A stretch of 64,000 nucleotides of DNA from Thermus oshimai DSM 12092 (lineage in GTDB: Bacteria > Deinococcota > Deinococci > Deinococcales > Thermaceae): positions 200-64,199 of the forward strand of contig NZ_KB890624.1 in assembly GCF_000373145.1 (NCBI RefSeq). Reading direction: 5' to 3'. The position numbers and the translations under genes are program-made. Position 1 is the first letter of the stretch. The number at the start of each line of letters is the position of its first letter. Below, in pieces: positions 27,510-35,217 of the stretch. Below the pieces are notes generated by a model. The model saw nothing but the letters and a program-made list of their open reading frames with translations, made no database searches and was not told the DNA's origin.

Positions 27510-29108
27510 ATGCGGAGGTTAGGGCTTGCGTTGGGGTTCTTGCTTTTGGCCGGGGCCTTGGCCCAGGGGCTTTCCCCTGGGGAGAAGGAGCAGGCGGCCC
27601 AGATCTACTTTGACCGGTGCGCGGGCTGCCACGGGGTGCTCCGCAAAGGGGCCACGGGTCCGGCGTTGGACCCCAAAAAGATGGCCGAGCGGGGTCTGGA
27701 GTACCTGAAGGCGGTCATCTTCGGGGGTCTGCCCGGGGGTATGCCCGACTGGGGCCGCCAGGGGATCCTGAGCGAGAAGGAAACGGAGCTCATGGCCCGC
27801 TTCCTCCTGGAGGAGCCCCCGGCCCCACCCATCCCCACCTACGAGGAGATCCGGAGGACCTGGAAGGTTTACGTGCCGCCGGAGAAGCGGCCCACCAAGC
27901 CCGAGCACACCCGCAACTGGCAGAACTTCTTCGGCCAGGTCCTGCGGGACACCGGCCAGGTGGCCATCATTGACGGGGACAAGAAGGAGCTGGTGACCAT
28001 CGTGCCCACCGGCTTCGCCACCCACATCCTGCGCTCCTCCGCCACCGGGCGCTACTTCATGGCCATCGGCCGGGACGGCAAGGCCAGCCTTATTGACCTC
28101 TGGATGAACCCGCCCCGGGTGGTGGCGGAGTCCAAGCCCTGCGTGGACGCCCGTTCCATTGAGTCCAGCAAGTTCAAAGGCTACGAGGACAAGTACGCGG
28201 TGGTGGGGTGCTACTGGCCCCCCACCATGGTGATCCTGGACGGGCTGACCCTCGAGCCCCTCAAGATGGTGTCCACCATGTCCTACACCAAGGGGGCGGG
28301 GGAGTTCGTGCAGGAGGCCCGGGTGGCGGCCATCGTGGCCAGCCAGTTCAACCCCGAGTGGATCGTGAACCTGAAGGAGTCCGGCCAGACCTGGCTGGTG
28401 GACTACTCCAAACTGAACCAGAAGGGCCGCCCCCTGCCCATCACCATGATCGACACCGAGCGCTTCCTCCACGATGGGGGCTGGGCCTTGAAGCGCTACT
28501 TCATCGTGGCGGCCAACGCGGTGAACAAGCTCATCGTCATCGACACCAAGACCCGGGAGTTCGTGGCGGAGGTGGAGGCCGGGGTCAGGCCCCACCCGGG
28601 CCGGGGCTCCAACTGGACCCACCCCACCTACGGGCCCGTCTGGGCCACGGGGAACATCGGCAGCCCCGAGGTGACCGTGGTGGGGGTGGACCCGGAAAAG
28701 CACCCCCAGCACGCCTGGAAGGTGATCAAGCGCATCCAGCTCCCCTACACCGGCAATCTCTTCATCAAGACCCACCCCAACAGCCCCTGGGTCATCGTGG
28801 ACTTCCCCATGAGCCCGAGCCCAGAGGCCGCGGCCAGCCTGTGCGCCATTGACAAGCGCAAGCTGGAGGTGGCCAAGTGCTGGGAGGTGCCGGGGGCCCA
28901 GGACCTCAAGGCGCGGATGGTCCACCCCGAGTTCAACAAGGGCGGCACGGAGATCTGGGTCTCCGCCTGGGGCTCCAAGGACACCCCCACCTTCATCGTG
29001 GTCTACGATGCCCTGACCCTCAAGGAGAAGGCCCGCATCACCGGGGACTGGGTGCGCACGCCCACGGGCAAGTTCAACGTGTACAACACCGCCTACGACA
29101 TTTACTGA
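27510..29108 (+). CDS. nirS: Cytochrome cd1 nitrite reductase
   Basis: A 532-residue periplasmic enzyme: signal peptide (about 1-19), cytochrome c domain with CAGCH (C37, C40, H41), and an eight-bladed propeller holding heme d1. H172 in 'ATHILRSS' fits the proximal d1 ligand; H321 and H362 ('RPHPGRGSNW') are the distal active-site pair. I chose the ATG at 27510 for its GGGAGG ribosome site and signal peptide. Only nirJ of the heme d1 pathway follows in the window, so the remaining d1 genes must be elsewhere. Presence together with nirK is rare outside Thermus. Confidence 0.95.
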   Translation: MRRLGLALGFLLLAGALAQGLSPGEKEQAAQIYFDRCAGCHGVLRKGATGPALDPKKMAERGLEYLKAVIFGGLPGGMPDWGRQGILSEKETELMARFLLEEPPAPPIPTYEEIRRTWKVYVPPEKRPTKPEHTRNWQNFFGQVLRDTGQVAIIDGDKKELVTIVPTGFATHILRSSATGRYFMAIGRDGKASLIDLWMNPPRVVAESKPCVDARSIESSKFKGYEDKYAVVGCYWPPTMVILDGLTLEPLKMVSTMSYTKGAGEFVQEARVAAIVASQFNPEWIVNLKESGQTWLVDYSKLNQKGRPLPITMIDTERFLHDGGWALKRYFIVAANAVNKLIVIDTKTREFVAEVEAGVRPHPGRGSNWTHPTYGPVWATGNIGSPEVTVVGVDPEKHPQHAWKVIKRIQLPYTGNLFIKTHPNSPWVIVDFPMSPSPEAAASLCAIDKRKLEVAKCWEVPGAQDLKARMVHPEFNKGGTEIWVSAWGSKDTPTFIVVYDALTLKEKARITGDWVRTPTGKFNVYNTAYDIY

Positions 29109-29118
29109 GAAGGAGCTG

Positions 29119-29142
29119 GGCCGGGGAGGCTCCTCCCCGGCC
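29119..29142 (+). terminator. Hairpin after nirS
   Basis: Perfect 11-bp inverted repeat GGCCGGGGAGG/CCTCCCCGGCC, directly followed by the FNR-like box of nirJ, with which it shares two bases. No U-tract, so it may be a weak terminator or an mRNA-stabilising end. Confidence 0.6.
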
Positions 29143-29158
29143 TTGACCCCGGTCATGG
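29141..29158 (+). promoter_or_regulatory. FNR-like box upstream of nirJ
   Basis: CCTTGACCCCGGTCATGG, centre 29149.5, 42 nt before the nirJ ATG. With a near-leaderless start this is close to the class II position. Confidence 0.65.
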
Positions 29159-29191
29159 ACCTTTCCCTCGGAAGCCGGAAAGGATAACCCC

Positions 29192-30322
29192 ATGGAACGC
29201 CCCGACTTCGCCCGCTACCCCTACCTGGTGGCCTGGGAGGTGACCCACGCCTGCCTCCTGGCCTGCCGCCACTGCCGGGCCTCGGCGGAAGCCCACCCCC
29301 TCCCTGGGGAGCTTTCCACCGAGGAGGGCTTAAGGCTCATCGAGGAGGTGGCCACCTACCGCCCCAAGCCCCTCCTCCTCTTGACGGGGGGGGACCCCTT
29401 GGCCCGGGAGGACCTCTTCCTCCTCCTCGGGAGGGCCCGCGACCTCGGCCTCAAGGTGGGCCTCACCCCCGCGGCCACCCCCCTCCTCACCCGGGCGATG
29501 GTCTTCCGCCTCAAGGAGGCCGGGGTCACCCGTCTGGCCCTTTCCCTAGACGGCGCCTCCCCGGAAACCCACGACGCCTTCCGGGGGGAGAAGGGAACCT
29601 TTGAGAGGACCCTAAAGGCCCTCGCCTGGGCCAAGGAGGCCGGGCTCCCCACCCAGGTGAACACCACGGTGACCCGGGACACCTGGCCCGAGATCCGGGC
29701 CCTTCCCGACCTCCTCAAGGAGATGGGGGTGGTGCTCTGGAGCCTCTTCTTCCTGGTGCCCGTGGGCCGGGGGGCCCTCCTGAAGCAGCTTTCCGCCCAG
29801 GCCTTTGAGGAGGTCCTCCGGTGGCTCTACGAGGTTTCCAAGACCTACCCCTTCCATGTGAAGACCACGGAGGCCCATCACTTCCGCCGGGTGGTCCTGC
29901 AGAGGAGGGCCGAGGAGGGGGCGAGGGATCGCGCCCTGGCCGCGGGGGAGAGCCTCCATAGGGAGTACTTCCAGGACGGCATGGAGCACTCCCGGCTGGG
30001 GGTGACGGACGGGAACGGCTTCGTCTTCGTCTCGGCCACGGGGGATGTGGCCCCTTCCGGCTTCCTGCCCCTTTATGCGGGGAACGTCCGGGAGAGGAGT
30101 TTACTGGATATATACCAAAACAGCCCCCTCTTCCGGGAGCTCCGGGACAAGGACCGCCTGAAGGGCAAGTGCGGGGTGTGCGAGTACCGCTACGTGTGCG
30201 GGGGAAGCCGCGCCCGGGCCTGGGCGGAGACCGGGGATTACCTGGCCAGCGAGCCCCGGTGCAGCTACGTGCCCCCCGCGTGGCTTGCGCGGGTGGGCAA
30301 GGTGGCCGGGGGTTCGGCCTAG
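29192..30322 (+). CDS. nirJ: Radical SAM heme d1 biosynthesis protein NirJ
   Basis: A 376-residue radical SAM enzyme. The 4Fe-4S motif is CLLACRHC (residues 21-28), with SAM-site 'LLTGGDPLARED'. The C-terminal cysteine-rich stretch 'KCGVCEYRYVCGGSRARAWAETGDYLASEPRC' is a SPASM-type auxiliary cluster site as in NirJ/AhbC/AhbD. NirJ removes propionate side chains in heme d1 synthesis. Its place directly after nirS supports NirJ over the heme-b alternatives AhbC/AhbD. It has its own FNR-like box and is followed by a terminator. Confidence 0.88.
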   Translation: MERPDFARYPYLVAWEVTHACLLACRHCRASAEAHPLPGELSTEEGLRLIEEVATYRPKPLLLLTGGDPLAREDLFLLLGRARDLGLKVGLTPAATPLLTRAMVFRLKEAGVTRLALSLDGASPETHDAFRGEKGTFERTLKALAWAKEAGLPTQVNTTVTRDTWPEIRALPDLLKEMGVVLWSLFFLVPVGRGALLKQLSAQAFEEVLRWLYEVSKTYPFHVKTTEAHHFRRVVLQRRAEEGARDRALAAGESLHREYFQDGMEHSRLGVTDGNGFVFVSATGDVAPSGFLPLYAGNVRERSLLDIYQNSPLFRELRDKDRLKGKCGVCEYRYVCGGSRARAWAETGDYLASEPRCSYVPPAWLARVGKVAGGSA

Positions 30323-30341
30323 GGGAGGGACCTTTTGCGGC

Positions 30342-30378
30342 TCGGGGGCGGGGGGCGCCCCCGATTGTGCGTTTTGTT
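30342..30378 (+). terminator. Terminator after nirJ
   Basis: Stem TCGGGGGCG (30342-30350) with CGCCCCCGA (30356-30364), loop of five G, then a T-rich tail TTGTGCGTTTTGTT. Confidence 0.8.
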
Positions 30379-30392
30379 CCTGTCTTCACAAG

Positions 30393-30433
30393 TAAGGTAA
30401 GGGAAAATCATCACGAGAAGGGACTTTTGTCCC
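30393..30433 (+). promoter_or_regulatory. Promoter region of the NDH-2 gene with GGGACT-N2-TGTCCC box
   Basis: TAAGGT at 30393-30398 resembles a -10. The perfect-arm box GGGACTTTTGTCCC is at 30420-30433, so it falls downstream of that start point, unlike the boxes at nirK and nirS. A degenerate half, TGTTCC (30375-30380), is at the usual upstream spacing. The box may therefore act negatively here, or the -10 assignment may be wrong. Confidence 0.45.
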
Positions 30434-30446
30434 AAGGAGGACAAGC

Positions 30447-31655
30447 GTGCGGGAAACGGGGATCATGATCGTGGGCGGGGGCTTCGGGGGGCTGGCGGCG
30501 GCCAAGGCCCTGGACCGGGCGGGGGTCCCCTACCTCCTGGTGGACGCCCGGAACCATCACCTCTTCCAGCCCCTCCTCTACCAGGTGGCCACGGGGTACC
30601 TGGAGGCCCCGGCCATCGCCCACCCCCTGCGCCCCCTCCTCGGGCGGGGCCGGTTCCTCCTCGCTCGGGTGGAGGGGGTGGACCTAAAGGGGCGGAGGCT
30701 CCTTCTGGAGGGGGGCGAGGCCCTGCCCTACACCCACCTCATCCTGGCCACGGGGAGCCGCCCCCACGACCTAGGGGTGCCGGGGGTGGGGCGGCACGCC
30801 CTCTTCCTGAAGGGCCTCGAGGACGCCCAAAGGATCCGCCAGCGCCTCCTCCTCGCCCTGGAAGGGGCGGCGAGGGAGGAAAGGCCCCTGCGCCTCCTCG
30901 TGGTGGGGGGCGGGCCCACGGGGGTGGAGCTGGCGGGGGCCTTGGCCGAGTTCCTGCGCTACGCCCTCCGCCGGGACTTCCCGGAGGTCGGGGGGGCGGA
31001 GGTCCTCCTCCTGGAGGCCGGGGAGAGGCTCCTCCCCTCCTTCCGCCCTGCGCTTTCGGCCTACGCCAAGAGGGCCCTGGAGGGGATGGGGGTCCGGGTG
31101 GTTCTTGGGGCCCAGGTGGTGGGGGTGGAGGAAGGGGGCGCGCGGCTTAGGGAGGGGGCTTTCCTCCCCGCGGACCTCGTCCTCTGGGCCGTGGGGGTGA
31201 GGGGGAACCCCCTGCCGGGCCTCCCCACCGACCCCCGGGGACGGGTGCCCACCGACCCCTTCCTGCGCCTTCCGGGCCACCCCGAGGTCTACGCGGTGGG
31301 GGACGTGAACGGCCTGGGCCTTCCGGGCCTTGCCCCGGTGGCCCTGCAGCAGGGCCGCCTGGCGGCGGAAAACCTCCTCCGCGCCCTTCGGGGGCAGGAG
31401 CCCATCCCCTTCCGCTACCGCGACCGGGGGCAGCTGGCGGTGATCGGGCGGAACAAGGCGGTGGCCGAGATCGGGGGCCTCGCCTTCACGGGCTTTCCCG
31501 CCTGGGCCCTTTGGGCCTTCGTGCACATCCGCGAGCTCATCGGCTTCCGCAACCGCCTCCTGGTGCTCCTCAACTGGGGGTACACCTACCTCTTCCGCGA
31601 ACCCGGGGTGCGGGTGCTCCTGGGGGAGGGCCTGCCCCGGCCTGGGCTATCCTAG
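30447..31655 (+). CDS. ndh: Type II NADH:quinone oxidoreductase (NDH-2)
   Basis: A 402-residue flavoprotein. FAD motif GGGFGG at residues 10-15, NAD motif GGGPTG near residue 154, the conserved 'YAVGDVNGLGLPGLAPVALQQGRLAAENLL' FAD/quinone segment, and an amphipathic C-terminal region for membrane attachment. It oxidises NADH without pumping protons and can feed menaquinol to NarGHI. Start is GTG after an AAGGAGG ribosome site. T. thermophilus nitrate elements carry a different Nrc NADH dehydrogenase beside dnrST; here a type II enzyme takes a similar place. Confidence 0.9.
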   Translation: MRETGIMIVGGGFGGLAAAKALDRAGVPYLLVDARNHHLFQPLLYQVATGYLEAPAIAHPLRPLLGRGRFLLARVEGVDLKGRRLLLEGGEALPYTHLILATGSRPHDLGVPGVGRHALFLKGLEDAQRIRQRLLLALEGAAREERPLRLLVVGGGPTGVELAGALAEFLRYALRRDFPEVGGAEVLLLEAGERLLPSFRPALSAYAKRALEGMGVRVVLGAQVVGVEEGGARLREGAFLPADLVLWAVGVRGNPLPGLPTDPRGRVPTDPFLRLPGHPEVYAVGDVNGLGLPGLAPVALQQGRLAAENLLRALRGQEPIPFRYRDRGQLAVIGRNKAVAEIGGLAFTGFPAWALWAFVHIRELIGFRNRLLVLLNWGYTYLFREPGVRVLLGEGLPRPGLS

Positions 31656-32198
31656 CTCCGCCTCCATATGGGCCTCTAAAGCCCCCTTGAGCCGGGCCAC
31701 GATGCCCGCGATTTCCCGCCCCTCCCTGACCGCCTTGAGGAGTTCCCCGATGAGCTCCCGCAGGAGCCTGTGCTCCAGCGCCCGTTCCCGGGCCGCGCCG
31801 GGGGAGAGGAGGGGGTAGAAGAGGGCCTCCTCCTTGGCCGCGTGGGCCTCAAAGAGCCGGGCCAGGGCTTCCGCGGCCTCCTTGGCGGGAAGGGCCTCCA
31901 GGAGCGCCATGAGGGCCTCGTGGTCCCCGGAAAGGGCCTCGGGGGAGAGGCCAAAGCGCACCAGGAAAAGCCGCCCCTGGCCCTTCAGGGCGTAGCTCCC
32001 CGGTCGCAGGCGGACCACCTCCCCCGCCTCGAGGCGGAAGCCCCTGCCCCACCGGCTTACCCCCACCTCCCCCTCCAGGCAGGCCAGGAGGACGTCCTCG
32101 CTCTGGGCCACCTCCAGCGCGCCTTCCCCCGACCACTCCAGCACCTCGGCCCGGCCGCCGGGGCGGACCAGGGCCTTGCCTACGAAGCGCTCTTTCAT
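31647..32198 (-). CDS. Cupin-hemerythrin fusion protein
   Basis: A 183-residue two-domain protein. Residues ~1-85 look like a cupin ('GEVGVSRWGRGFRLEAGEVVRLRPGSYAL'). Residues ~90-183 are a hemerythrin/HHE-type helical bundle with His/Glu pairs in 'GDHEALMALLEAL', 'LFEAHAAKEEALFYPLL', 'LEHRLLRELI' and 'LEAHMEAEL', fit to bind a di-iron centre. Start set by AAAAGGAGG. An FNR-like box lies upstream. It may be the iron-centre repair partner of the stand-alone ScdA-N protein at 22322-22516. Confidence 0.75.
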   Translation of the reverse strand: MKERFVGKALVRPGGRAEVLEWSGEGALEVAQSEDVLLACLEGEVGVSRWGRGFRLEAGEVVRLRPGSYALKGQGRLFLVRFGLSPEALSGDHEALMALLEALPAKEAAEALARLFEAHAAKEEALFYPLLSPGAARERALEHRLLRELIGELLKAVREGREIAGIVARLKGALEAHMEAELG

Positions 32199-32234
32199 CG
32201 CCACCTCCTTTTAGCCTGGCCCCTTCCGGGGAGG

Positions 32235-32252
32235 CCATGACCCAGGTTCTAG
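32235..32252 (-). promoter_or_regulatory. FNR-like box (one half degenerate) upstream of the cupin-hemerythrin gene
   Basis: Minus strand AGAAC-CTGG-GTCATGG. Centre about 30 nt before TAAAAG (32213-32208), a spacing that fits class II activation. It overlaps the stop of the thioredoxin-fold-like gene. Confidence 0.5.
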
Positions 32253-32659
32253 AACCACTCCCCCTCCGGGACCACGCACTCCGGGCACTGGGCCTCGAGG
32301 AGGGCGAGCCAGGCCCGCACCTCCTCCGCCCCCGCCACCTCCCCCAGGTGGTAGACCTCCAGGAAGGGGTCGGCCACCAAGGCGCCCCCCGGGGGAATGG
32401 CCCGGAGGAGCGTCCCTTCCGGGTCCAGGAGAAGGGGAAGGGGGCTTGGCCTTTCCCCTTCGGCAAGGAGGAAGGCGTGGGCCTCGAGGGCCTCCTTGGC
32501 GAGGGCCTCCGCCAGGGCCTCGTCCCGCACCAGGACCAGGGGCTTGCCCTTGAGGTCGGGGAGGTAGACCCTCTCCCCCCCGGGCCGGAGCAGGGTGCAG
32601 GGGGGAAGGGGTTGGCGCAGGCGGATCATACCTTCAGGGTACACGGGCCTTTCGTACAT
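32249..32659 (-). CDS. Thioredoxin/peroxiredoxin-fold-like protein, unknown
   Basis: A 136-residue soluble protein, last in the feo operon. 'VYLPDLKGKPLVLVRDEALAEALAKEALEAHAFLL' followed by 'PLLLDPEGTLLRAIPPGGALVADPFLEVY' has the strand-helix layout of AhpC/redoxin proteins, but the peroxidatic Cys position is not Cys. The only CxxC is near the C-terminus (QCPECVVPEGEW). Start at 32659 (MYERP) is chosen for a GGAAG ribosome site 8 nt upstream. It overlaps feoC. Role unknown. Confidence 0.5.
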   Translation of the reverse strand: MYERPVYPEGMIRLRQPLPPCTLLRPGGERVYLPDLKGKPLVLVRDEALAEALAKEALEAHAFLLAEGERPSPLPLLLDPEGTLLRAIPPGGALVADPFLEVYHLGEVAGAEEVRAWLALLEAQCPECVVPEGEWF

Positions 32660-32861
32660 AGTGGACACTTCCTTCCTTCAAACAGCCGCTCCGGAAGGCG
32701 CAGCGCCCGCACCCCGCCCCGCAGGCCAGGGCCTCCACGTACCCCCGCCTTTCCAGCTGCTGCAGGAGGAGAAGGGCGCCGGCCTCGCTCAACCCCAGGG
32801 CCTGGGCGAGGGCCTGGGGCGCCTTGGGGGTGGCGAGGAGTTCCAGGGCTTGCTCTACCAT
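32634..32861 (-). CDS. feoC: FeoC-like winged-helix protein with four cysteines
   Basis: A 75-residue protein: a winged-helix part ('ALGLSEAGALLLLQQLERRGYVEAL') and a tail with C-x3-C-x2-C-x5-C ('CGAGCGRCAFRSGC'). FeoC of enterobacteria has a similar fold and an Fe-S-binding cysteine loop in the wing; it regulates FeoB stability or transcription. The start overlaps the feoB stop by 7 nt. Placement right after feoB supports the name, though the family is highly variable. Confidence 0.75.
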   Translation of the reverse strand: MVEQALELLATPKAPQALAQALGLSEAGALLLLQQLERRGYVEALACGAGCGRCAFRSGCLKEGSVHYVRKARVP

Positions 32862-34912
32862 AGCCGGGAGGCCAGGAAGGCCAGGAGGTAGGCCAGAAGG
32901 AGCTGGTAGGCCACCGCGAAGGCCGCCCACCTTGGCCCCACCACCTGCCTGAGGGCCGTTAGGGTGGCCACGCAGGGGGTGTAGAGGAGGACGAAGACCA
33001 GGTAGGCCAGGGCCCCCTGGGGGCCCATCACCCCCGGGAGGGCGGCCTGCAGGGGGGTGGGCGGGGTTTCCAGGGCCAGGCTGGGCGGGGCGAGGAGGCC
33101 CCCTAGCCCTTGAAGGGTACCCCAAAGGGCCTGGAGCGCCCCCTGGCCTAAGGCCCTAAGCCCCTCCCCAAGCCCCAAGGGGGCCAGGGCCTCCCCACCC
33201 AGAAGGCTCACCCCCAGGGTGCCCACCACCACCTCCTTGGCCACGAACCCCGGGATCAGGGCCCCCACCAGCCGCCAGTCCCCGATGCCCAAGGGGGCGA
33301 ACAGGGGGGTGAGCCCCTGGGCCAGGGCCTCGTAGGGGTGGCCCGGAAGGTGGAGGAGGCCCCAGACCGCCACCACCGCCAGGAGGATGGGTCCGCCCGC
33401 CCCCTGGACGAAGCTTAAGGTCCTGCCCCAGCTCAGGCGGAGGAGGAGGCGCCAGGGCGGGAAGCGGTAGGGGGGGAGCTCCATGGCCCCCTCCCCACCG
33501 CCCCCCGGGAGGAGGCGCCCCAGGAGGAAAGCGGTGAGGAGCCCCACGCCCAGCCCCAGGAGGTAGAGCCCGAAGACCACCCAGGCCGCCTGGTCCCGGA
33601 AAAAGGCGAAAGCGAAGAGGCTGAAGACGGGAAGCCGGGCGGAGCAGGCCAGGAAGGGGATGGCCAGGGCCACCCGGAGCCGGTCCAGGGGGTGGCCCAG
33701 GGCCCGGGTGGCGTACACCGCGGGCACGTTGCACCCAAACCCCAGCACCAGAGGGATGAAGGCCTGCCCGGGGAGCTTCAGGGCCTGCATCAGCCGGTCG
33801 GCCACGAAGGCCATGCGGGCCATAAACCCGGAGGTTTCCAAAAAGGCCAGGGCTAGGTAGAGGAGGAAGAGCACCGGGGTAAAGGCCAGCACCGTTCCCA
33901 CCCCGCCCACCACCCCCTCCGCCAGGAAGGAGCGCAGGAGGCCGGGGAAGGGCAGGCCCCATATCCAGCGGGCCGCGACCTCCTGCACCTGGCCCAGGAG
34001 GTCCACCCAGGGGGTGGAGAGGGCGAAGGTGAAGCGGAAGGCCAGGAAGAGGGCCAGGAGGAAGAGGGGAAGCCCCAAAAGGGGGTGGAGGACCAGGCGG
34101 TCCAGCCGTTCCGTGAGGCCGGAGGGGCTTCCCACCCGTTTAAGGGCCCGGGCGGCCACCTCCCGGGCTTTGGTGTAGCGGCCCTCCAGGGCCAGGAGGT
34201 AGGGGTCAAGCCCCTTTTCCAAAAGCGCCCGGCGCCAAAGGGAGGCCCTTTCTCTCACCCCCTGGGGTAAGGGGGCCTCTTCCCCCAGAAGGGCCAGGAG
34301 GGCCACCCCCCGGGGCACGGGCCCCTCCAGGGCCTTCAGGGCCTCCTCCAGGGGGGCGGGGTAGGAGAGGGGGGGCGGGGGGACGCGGGCCTCCAGAACC
34401 TTGTCCAGAACCCCCTCCACCCGGCCCCGGCTGGCCACCGCCCCGGCCACGGGCAGGCCCAGGGCCTCCTCCAAGGCCAAGAGGTCCACCTTTAGCCCTT
34501 TGGCCTCCGCCTCGTCCAGGAGGTTGACCACCAAAGCCAAGGGCAGGCCCAGCTCCATGAGCTCCAGGACCAGGACCAGGCTCCTTTCCAGGTTGCCCGC
34601 GTCCAGAACCGCCACCACCCGGTCGGGGGGGTGTTCCAGGAGCTCCCTTAGGACCAGGCCCTCCTCCGGGGAGGTGGGCAGGAGGCTGTAGGTGCCCGGC
34701 AGGTCCACCAGCTCCACCCGCTTGCCCTGCAGAAGGAGGGGGGCGGAGAGCCGTTCTAGGGTGGTTCCCGGCCAGTTGCCCACCTCCAGCCGGCTGCCCG
34801 CAAGGGCGTTGATGAGGGAGGACTTGCCCGTGTTGGGGTTGCCCACCAGGGCCCAGCGCTCGTCTTTGGTGAGAACGGGGGCAGGGGAGGCGCAGCGGGG
34901 GCAGGCCATCAT
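32855..34912 (-). CDS. feoB: Ferrous iron transporter FeoB
   Basis: A 685-residue membrane GTPase importing Fe2+. The G domain (about residues 18-180) has G1 GNPNTGKSS, G3 'DLPGTYSLLPTS' and a degenerate G4 ('VNLLDEAE'). The membrane part contains the two Gate motifs, 'ACSARLPVFSLFAFAFF' and 'LYTPCVATLTAL', each with the conserved Cys. An N-terminal CPRC precedes the G domain. The start overlaps feoA by 4 nt. Iron demand of NarGHI, NirS and NorCB explains the location. Confidence 0.95.
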   Translation of the reverse strand: MMACPRCASPAPVLTKDERWALVGNPNTGKSSLINALAGSRLEVGNWPGTTLERLSAPLLLQGKRVELVDLPGTYSLLPTSPEEGLVLRELLEHPPDRVVAVLDAGNLERSLVLVLELMELGLPLALVVNLLDEAEAKGLKVDLLALEEALGLPVAGAVASRGRVEGVLDKVLEARVPPPPLSYPAPLEEALKALEGPVPRGVALLALLGEEAPLPQGVRERASLWRRALLEKGLDPYLLALEGRYTKAREVAARALKRVGSPSGLTERLDRLVLHPLLGLPLFLLALFLAFRFTFALSTPWVDLLGQVQEVAARWIWGLPFPGLLRSFLAEGVVGGVGTVLAFTPVLFLLYLALAFLETSGFMARMAFVADRLMQALKLPGQAFIPLVLGFGCNVPAVYATRALGHPLDRLRVALAIPFLACSARLPVFSLFAFAFFRDQAAWVVFGLYLLGLGVGLLTAFLLGRLLPGGGGEGAMELPPYRFPPWRLLLRLSWGRTLSFVQGAGGPILLAVVAVWGLLHLPGHPYEALAQGLTPLFAPLGIGDWRLVGALIPGFVAKEVVVGTLGVSLLGGEALAPLGLGEGLRALGQGALQALWGTLQGLGGLLAPPSLALETPPTPLQAALPGVMGPQGALAYLVFVLLYTPCVATLTALRQVVGPRWAAFAVAYQLLLAYLLAFLASRLW

Positions 34913-35133
34913 CCCTCCAGGGGTTCCACCAGGACCGCGTGGGCCTCCGTGCGCCGGAGAAGGAGGAGGGTTTCCCCCGCCCGCACCTCCAGGGGGTCCC
35001 CCAGGGGGGCTCGGAGGAGGACCTCCACCAAGACCCCGGGGCGCACCCCCAGGGCGAGGAGTCTACGGTGCTCCGGGGGAACCTTTAGGACGCGGGCCGG
35101 ACGGCCTGGAGGCAGGTGGGCCAGGGTCGCCAT
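34909..35133 (-). CDS. feoA: FeoA protein
   Basis: A 74-residue SH3-like protein, partner of FeoB. 'LGVRPGVLVEVLLRAPLGDPLEVRAGETLLLLRRTEAHAVLVE' is the FeoA domain. Start set by GGAGGG. The promoter upstream is TTGACT-N18-TAGCCT. First gene of feoA-feoB-feoC and the thioredoxin-fold-like gene. Confidence 0.9.
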   Translation of the reverse strand: MATLAHLPPGRPARVLKVPPEHRRLLALGVRPGVLVEVLLRAPLGDPLEVRAGETLLLLRRTEAHAVLVEPLEG

Positions 35134-35151
35134 GGAACCCTCCTCGCCCTC

Positions 35152-35181
35152 AGGCTACCGGGGGGTCCTGAGGAAAGTCAA
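35152..35181 (-). promoter_or_regulatory. Promoter of feoABC
   Basis: -35 TTGACT (35181-35176), 18-nt spacer, -10 TAGCCT (35157-35152). The leader to the feoA ATG is about 12 nt and holds its ribosome site. Confidence 0.65.
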
Positions 35182-35217
35182 GTAAGTGGGTCGGGTTTTG
35201 GCAGATAAAAACAGTAC

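Noticed and set aside
29141-29146. TTGACC of the FNR-like boxes taken as a simple -35 hexamer
   Set aside because: The symmetric GTCAT half is conserved in every copy, and no -10 lies at constant 17-nt spacing, so a regulator site explains it better.
27519-29156. Long open frame antisense to nirS
   Set aside because: Same effect of GC-rich third positions; nirS on the other strand has all heme and active-site residues.
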